From the NCBI RefSeq assembly GCF_017654505.1, contig NC_054537.1, forward strand, positions 73,070,118 through 73,134,117: 64,000 bases of DNA. Reading direction: 5' to 3'. This document shows positions 56,571 through 64,000 of the stretch, in pieces. This DNA is from Polyodon spathula. Taxonomy: Eukaryota > Chordata > Actinopteri > Acipenseriformes > Polyodontidae. The translations under genes and the position numbers were made by a program. How positions within the stretch are numbered: the first letter of the stretch is position 1; the number at the start of each line of letters is the position of its first letter. A model generated the notes under the pieces. It was given only the letters and a program-made list of their open reading frames with translations, ran no database searches and was not told the DNA's origin.

Positions 56571-59364
56571 AGGTAAATAAATACTTTTAGATCAGGTGGC
56601 TGTTATACCCCTCCCCCAACTTCAGACCTAATTGGAATAAACTTTGCAAAATATAATAGAAAATATTCTACTGTATTTAATTTCATAAACACTTTTTTTT
56701 CCAGAATTTGGAAAGTACCATTTGTTGAAAGAGTAGTCAACAAAGATGTATGTTAATTTATTCATTTTCCAGGAGAGGCATTGTGATGTTGAATACTACC
56801 TGTGGGAGTTTCATGACATCGATGTCTTCACAGGTTTCAGAAAAGTCAATGCAAGTGCAATTGTCTGCTCTCTAAGTTGTCAGGCAAATTAATACAAAGT
56901 AGTAAAACCACTGCACTTAATAACTGTTTTGGAAATAAGTCACAAGTTGTAACACACGCAGAGCCGAAAGGCACGATAATTAGAGACATACCAAAGAGTG
57001 CTTGAATAGTGTTCTGTGTCATATCTTGTTGCTAAATAGCTGCTTTTGTCATGTTTTTGGAGATCTTATATAATAAATAATGTACACACAACTGTACATA
57101 ATGAGGCTGTAATTCCATCAAGAGGTTCTGGTATATGATAAACTACAGTCCAACATACTGGCTTTAAATTATACTGTTAAACAGTGAAGTTTATAAGGAA
57201 ATACAAGCACACCACTTATTATAAAGGCATTGTAAAGCTTTAGTAAAGAGACGCCAACAATAGAATTCAGCGCTGACTGGTGTAAGTTTATGGTAACGTC
57301 GTGTTGGTTTCTAAAGGGAAAAGGCTAATTTTGATCAATTTAAAGGCAAATGGTTTAAACTGCAGGCAGGCACGTGGTTGTAAACCTGTAGAATTTTAAG
57401 AACGGAAAGCTGTAAAGTGTTTCACCAATGGTACGGGTTTGTGCTCAAACAGGGAAAGGCAGTGATAAGGCGTTTTATATTTATAAAGATGAACAAGAAC
57501 ATTGTCTTTAGAGCATAGTATTGCCATACATCCCAACAACCTAGTCTGGTCTGCAGACTGATGATCCTTTGCAATATCTTCTCATTTATTATTATTAGTT
57601 TTTTGAATGGGTCACTTTCTTTTTATCCTGGATGTCTATATTAAATGCAGTTAACATCAAAAAGGAAAATTGTGAAGAGAAAAAAACAGATGGTTTAACA
57701 GAGCATGCAGCAGCATCTGGTAGACATTTACTGTACACCTAGAGCACAGCGTTTCAAGTTGAGGAAGTCTGAGGCATCAAGTGAGCATTTTCAGTAATGT
57801 TTCATTGATTTCAAAACATTGTGCAAAGTATTAATACACATTACAATACTGTTAATAATACACACACAAAGCAGGTCTTTATACACTGGCACACTTTAAA
57901 GCATTGTATTAACTTGCAAGTGCAGAATAGAGTAGTTTTTAGTTGTGTTAAGTCTTAGGAGGGGAGTTAAAACCTCCCAAAAAAGAATATGGAGCTGTTG
58001 TAGGAAGCAATTCTGTATTCATTTTGAAGTAGCTGGGAACATTTTTTTGTAAAGCAACAATAGCTAAAAGTATGTGTTTTATAGTTTCATTGACCTTGCT
58101 TGACATTTCTGGCAAGATTAACATTTAAAATACTGATGTCTGTGCTGGTGCAACCCCCCCCCCCCCACGAACTAAAATGTGGTTGTTACATATATTTGTT
58201 TGTAAAGCATAGCATATCTTAGCCCATATGTTTTGTAAGACATGAAGTGACACACACATGCTTGTCAGAAAATCTAAATAGGTGAAAACTCAAATAGTCC
58301 CTGCTTATCATAGAACAAAGCAGACGGCAGATATGATGTGGACTCTCTGTTCTACTCATGAAAATACAGGGGGGCTTTCCATGTCTGACGTCCCCTGCTA
58401 TCAGCCTGCTGTAGATAACAATTGAGCACAGGCTCCAGAGGAGACAAAACTATGACTCGCACCACTAAAAACTAGTGAGGGTAACGGAATTGGGGCATTT
58501 GATTTTTTGACTGAATATGTGCATTCAGTAATATGTCTATCTCCTTACTGTAAACCAGCATGGTGGTGTACTTTTTAACACTTTAAACACCAGATTTCAG
58601 AACATTCCAGCACATCGTGTTTTGCCATGTGTAAGTGCTGTCTCATATACTGTAGACTTATCAACTGACAAAGAGATGGATAACTGTTCTTTTCTTTTTA
58701 TGATTTATAATAGGCTAATATGTAAAGTTGTCCCATTTGTGGCTCTGGGTGATAGAATCAATCAGCTTTGTTTGCAGTCCAATTGTCCTTCCAAAATGCT
58801 CACGAGACCACACACTTACTGTACACCATGTAAGACAGTCAGCTGTACATATTAACTTGTATAAAAGCTTTAGTATAACTATATTATAAAAGTAGGTATA
58901 TAAAATTAAGTTACAGTGTTCCTGTACGTTATTAGTCAGGAAGTTGGTTCAGTGCTATAAGTAGATTTTTTTTTTTTTTTTTGACATTGCATGGCTTGAG
59001 GGGAATAAATCCCAGTTTGAACACCAACAATGTCCATGTATGGTGTATATGTGTTGATATGAAAAAATGTAATGGATGCATTTTATATGAGAAGGAACGT
59101 TTACGTTGAAGTGTTTTAAAACTGCAGTTTCTCACAAACGTGTTGAATTTGACACTGAAATATTAGTGGTGTTTATGTACTACTTTCTTAGTTTAATCTG
59201 TAGGAACTGCTTTCTTTTTCCTTTGTCTTTGAACCGATGATAAACCGTACAGAGCACCTAAACAATATTCAGATTTCCAGACAGTGATTCCGAATAATTA
59301 AATTGACATTTGAGATTTTGTTTGTGGGTGTGTTGTTTTAGTTTTCTTCAGTGGGGTTATGGAT

Positions 59365-59480
59365 TATTATTTGTGTATTTGGCAGACACCTTTATCCAAG
59401 ACAACCTTACAGGTGTTACAAGGCAGTACAGGCTTACAATGCAAAATCAATATTTAAATATTGTATAGTTCACAGTAAGT
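59365..59480 (+). repeat. SINE-like dispersed repeat fragment
   Basis: TTTGGCAGACACCTTTATCC, then AAGACAACCTTACAGGTG, matches the start of the repeat at 39,075. Only the first 100 bases are recognisable. Confidence 0.5.
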
Positions 59481-61201
59481 GCCAATTATACTACTAAAGT
59501 ACACTATGAAATAAGCATGCAACAAGTTAAGATTTTAACAGTTTATATCTGCAATGACATAACAGTAGGTTAGGTGAGTTAGCTGAGGCTGCATTAAACT
59601 GGAGACGTTGTGTGCTCTGCATAGCCGTCTTTGTTCCTGTAGAAAGGCTTGTGTAATCACAATGTTGTTGACCAGGACTTCAAACTAAAACCTTGATGAA
59701 GTGGAACACATGAGGAAGCCCTGTTTACCCTGGTGTGCTACTCTTAATGGGATAACGCTGGATTAGGGGACATTGCTGGGGGGAAGCGGGGGTAGTTTGC
59801 AGCTGCAAAAAGGACTTTGTTCCTACAGCAACTGTAATTCAGAAAATAACAGGTTGATAAACTGCTACCTACAGTATGTCCTCCTTACTGCACTTTAGAA
59901 ATGCAAGGCAGTGCGATTGAAATTGAAAGCTTTTTATGAACCGTCAGCATTTTGGTGAATAGCCTTGTCTAAAGTATTGCTATATTTGGTTTTAAAAGGT
60001 TGTCCTTGGTCTCTGAGTTTGAGCCTTCACCCTGTAGTTCACAGTGAAACTGCTATTTAGAACATTAATGGGCCTTATTTTTGTTTGGTTCTAGTGTAGG
60101 CCTTCAGTTTTCAAAATCTTGAACTATTATAAACTTATACAGAAAACTACAACCTTTTGAAGTATATATTTCAATAAGGGGTTTTATATACAGGGCCTGC
60201 TGCCCTTTTGTGTGGGCTGTGATGTCAACAGAGATCTGCCTAAATCCCACAGAGATATTTGAAGACACCAAGCTACTGTAGTTTTTGCCCAATTTAGAAT
60301 GCCTGAAACGCTGCAACAATCTCTAAGGAAGTGGTGTCAGTGACGAAAGCAGTACGAGCCACATTCTGAGCAGTTCTGGTTAAAATCAATAAAAGTAGTG
60401 CTGGATATTTTAAGTGCCACAAGACTTTATTCTCTCATACGTGATTCTCGGCCGCTATCTTTAAGGATTAAAGAAACTCAGTACACTGGAGTAAGTAAAC
60501 AGTTTTTGAAAAAAAAAAAAACTTTATTAAGTCTATCTAGGTGTTGTTTTGCAAGCAGTGGCTTTAACTCTTAACTCAGCCCCATTCATTTTGGGGCGCC
60601 AGCGAACCAAAGGTTATGCACATATTACTCAGGCACTGTAAAAGCCACCTATGGCTTGTTTAAAAGTACACACTCGGGGCTTTCCAAAGACTTATTCAGT
60701 GGGTTTATGCAGTACACCTAGCCAGAACTATGATAGCCTGAAGTTAAGCCTTTTTTTTTTTTTTTTAAGCCATCTATGATTACAGTATATTTAGCAGTGA
60801 CCAAACATGATTATTTTGCCTGATCCTGTTGCAACTTACATAATATGAAAGGATATTTTGTTGGCTTTCATTTCATATGTTACATGCATGCAGTGTAAAG
60901 AGTTAAAAAAAAGAAATGGAGCGCTGGTTAAAAATAAAAGCACATTTTTCTTTTGCAGCATGCAAAAACTTCACGTCAGGCAAAGGCAAAAGCAATGGAG
61001 GGTGCGCTGTCTCACAGTGGTGAACAGCTGTTAGGTCTCCTGAAAGCAGCACCAGTGTGAATGAAAATGTAGTAAAATATTTATAGTTTTTTAGAAGCAA
61101 GTGCATTTTCTTTTGCCATTCCTCCTAAAATTTTGGAACCCCCCCCCCCATTCCATTGGCTGCAGCATATATATATATATATATACACACACACATACAT
61201 A

Positions 61202-62577
<1,376 letters not shown>

Positions 62578-64000
62578 TTATATGAATACGAATAAGAAAT
62601 TTCAACTTTACTTTGTATTATAAACCAAGTTTATGTTGCAGTTCATCACACAACAGATTATTTAACATATGTTTAATATATCCGTGGCACTTGAACACCA
62701 TTTAATTTCTAACTAGGAATTAATCAATAGTCAGCACAGTGGAACTCATACCCACAGTTGCAAACTGTCCTGTGAACCGAACACACCACTTGAAACTGCC
62801 TGAAGCTACTGTCAAAGACGACAGGCCGTGGGAATTTTATGACACGCTTTGCCAGCTTATTTTTTGATTTTCTTTCTATTATTCCTCCAGTTGAAAGTGT
62901 AGACCTTGAATTAATGCAGTGCTTTTCTGTTAAGTCTCTGAAAATAATAAAAGACACCTCCATTTTTGCTTTGAGCATCTACTGTTAAGATTATCAGTTA
63001 ATTTGGTCAATTTTAAATAGTATCACAAAAACATGAATAATTCCTGGTCGAAGCATTAGAATGTTTAAACTGCTGCACGAAGTATGGTACAAACATTAAA
63101 CAAAATGTAACTGTTCCACTTGCATGTGGCTGTCTGGTTCTGGGAGACCTTGTTCCTGCTGTGAACTCCACAAAAGCTGTAATAAAACCTGGGTGGTGGC
63201 GCTGTTTGGTTGTGTGGACACCAGGCTGTCGTATTATTGCCATGTCTAATTGAACACTTGTCTCTTTGTGTGTGGCATGTCTAACAGTAAAAGGGAGGCT
63301 GATAATTTGAGCTTACACCAGTGTGAATCAAATTCCAAGGCCAGTTACCAAAACAATGGGTTATTTTGCTTCTTCAGACATAGTTCCTTTTTTGTAGGGC
63401 AGTTGGCTGGTTAGCGTAACATTTATTGTCACCCATATTCTCTGTCTGCCTTTTAAGTACATACATATGTCATACTAACAATTTTACATATAAGTTATTG
63501 AAAGTATCAGAATCTGATACTCTGAAGAGCTTTTCTGTCCTTAGTGAATGTCTCACTTTTTTTACACATGAAGATAATATGCTTTACCTTTCTGTCGCTT
63601 TTTCTTTTACTTGCCCAGGGTGATCTCAGTACTGAAAATGTTGAGCCAGACTCAGCTATCACTTGTTACAGAGCAGCTAAATATTTGCTTTTCCTCAGAG
63701 GAGTCATGGCCTTTTCCACCCGTGTGATTTGTTATGTGCTGGCTAAGCTTGATGAACCCTACAGGTCATGCTTCATGGATCCCTCCACACACCTACTAAT
63801 TATTTTTTTTACATTAACGCTGGAACAGTTTGGAGGCTGTATGTTTACATTAATTAACAGAAAAGATGCTCATGCTTGGTAAAAACACGATGCAAGGAGA
63901 TTTAGTCTTTTATTACTCTGTTGTAATTTGCACTTGCAGTACCATCAAACGCAGCAGCAGGCCAAGCTGTCTAAAACTTGTGTTGTACAGGGGCAGCATC

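Noticed and set aside
63544..63882. 112-codon plus-strand frame with signal-peptide-like start
   Set aside because: No recognised domain, sits inside PARD6G intron 2, and a hydrophobic start is common in T-rich DNA. Transcript evidence would be needed.

Overview
This window is nuclear DNA from a vertebrate, most likely a ray-finned fish. The evidence is two intron-containing genes with GT-AG splice sites, long AT-rich introns, many TA/GT microsatellites, and a mix of Tc1, hAT, Harbinger, DIRS, Ty3/gypsy and LINE relics typical of fish. I cannot fix the species; a non-teleost such as sturgeon, paddlefish or gar is only a guess. No bacterial, plasmid or CRISPR feature is present.

Layout. Positions 1-29,900 are gene-poor and filled with decayed mobile elements: an antisense LINE (about 725-1550), a possible tRNA-derived SINE (2270-2430), LTR-like stretches (2649-3309 and 9240-9990), a LINE 3' end (10,270-10,800), a minus-strand Ty3/gypsy relic (12,640-15,160), a graveyard of Tc1, gypsy, Harbinger and DIRS pieces (15,700-19,640), a tandem duplication with two later insertions (19,656-23,375), a hAT relic (23,790-24,640), a non-LTR retrotransposon with a restriction-like endonuclease remnant (25,300-28,060), and an orphan ULP1-like protease relic (28,650-29,125).

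The first real gene is a D-2-hydroxyacid dehydrogenase of the GRHPR-like group (coding exons 29,942-37,044, + strand, 322 aa). Its splice phases join into one open frame. Its introns hold a 35-bp minisatellite, a 476-bp MITE-like element with a target duplication, and a second copy of the last exon that is still open. Next come dispersed repeats and a 2.9-kb deletion derivative of a DIRS retrotransposon (40,011-42,937) that keeps the inverted ends and internal complementary region.

The second gene is the cell-polarity adaptor PARD6G (+ strand). Exon 1 is at 44,065-44,136 and exon 2, encoding the PB1 domain, is at 51,279-51,501. The CRIB/PDZ exon was not found and should lie beyond 64,000. The rest of the window is PARD6G intron 2, which contains an internally deleted Tc1 element (61,202-62,477).

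The two genes have unrelated roles (2-oxoacid reduction; PAR polarity complex) and are simply neighbours. The most interesting observations are the duplicated terminal exon, the mini-DIRS with its intact replication architecture, and insertions that can be dated against an internal empty site in the tandem duplication.
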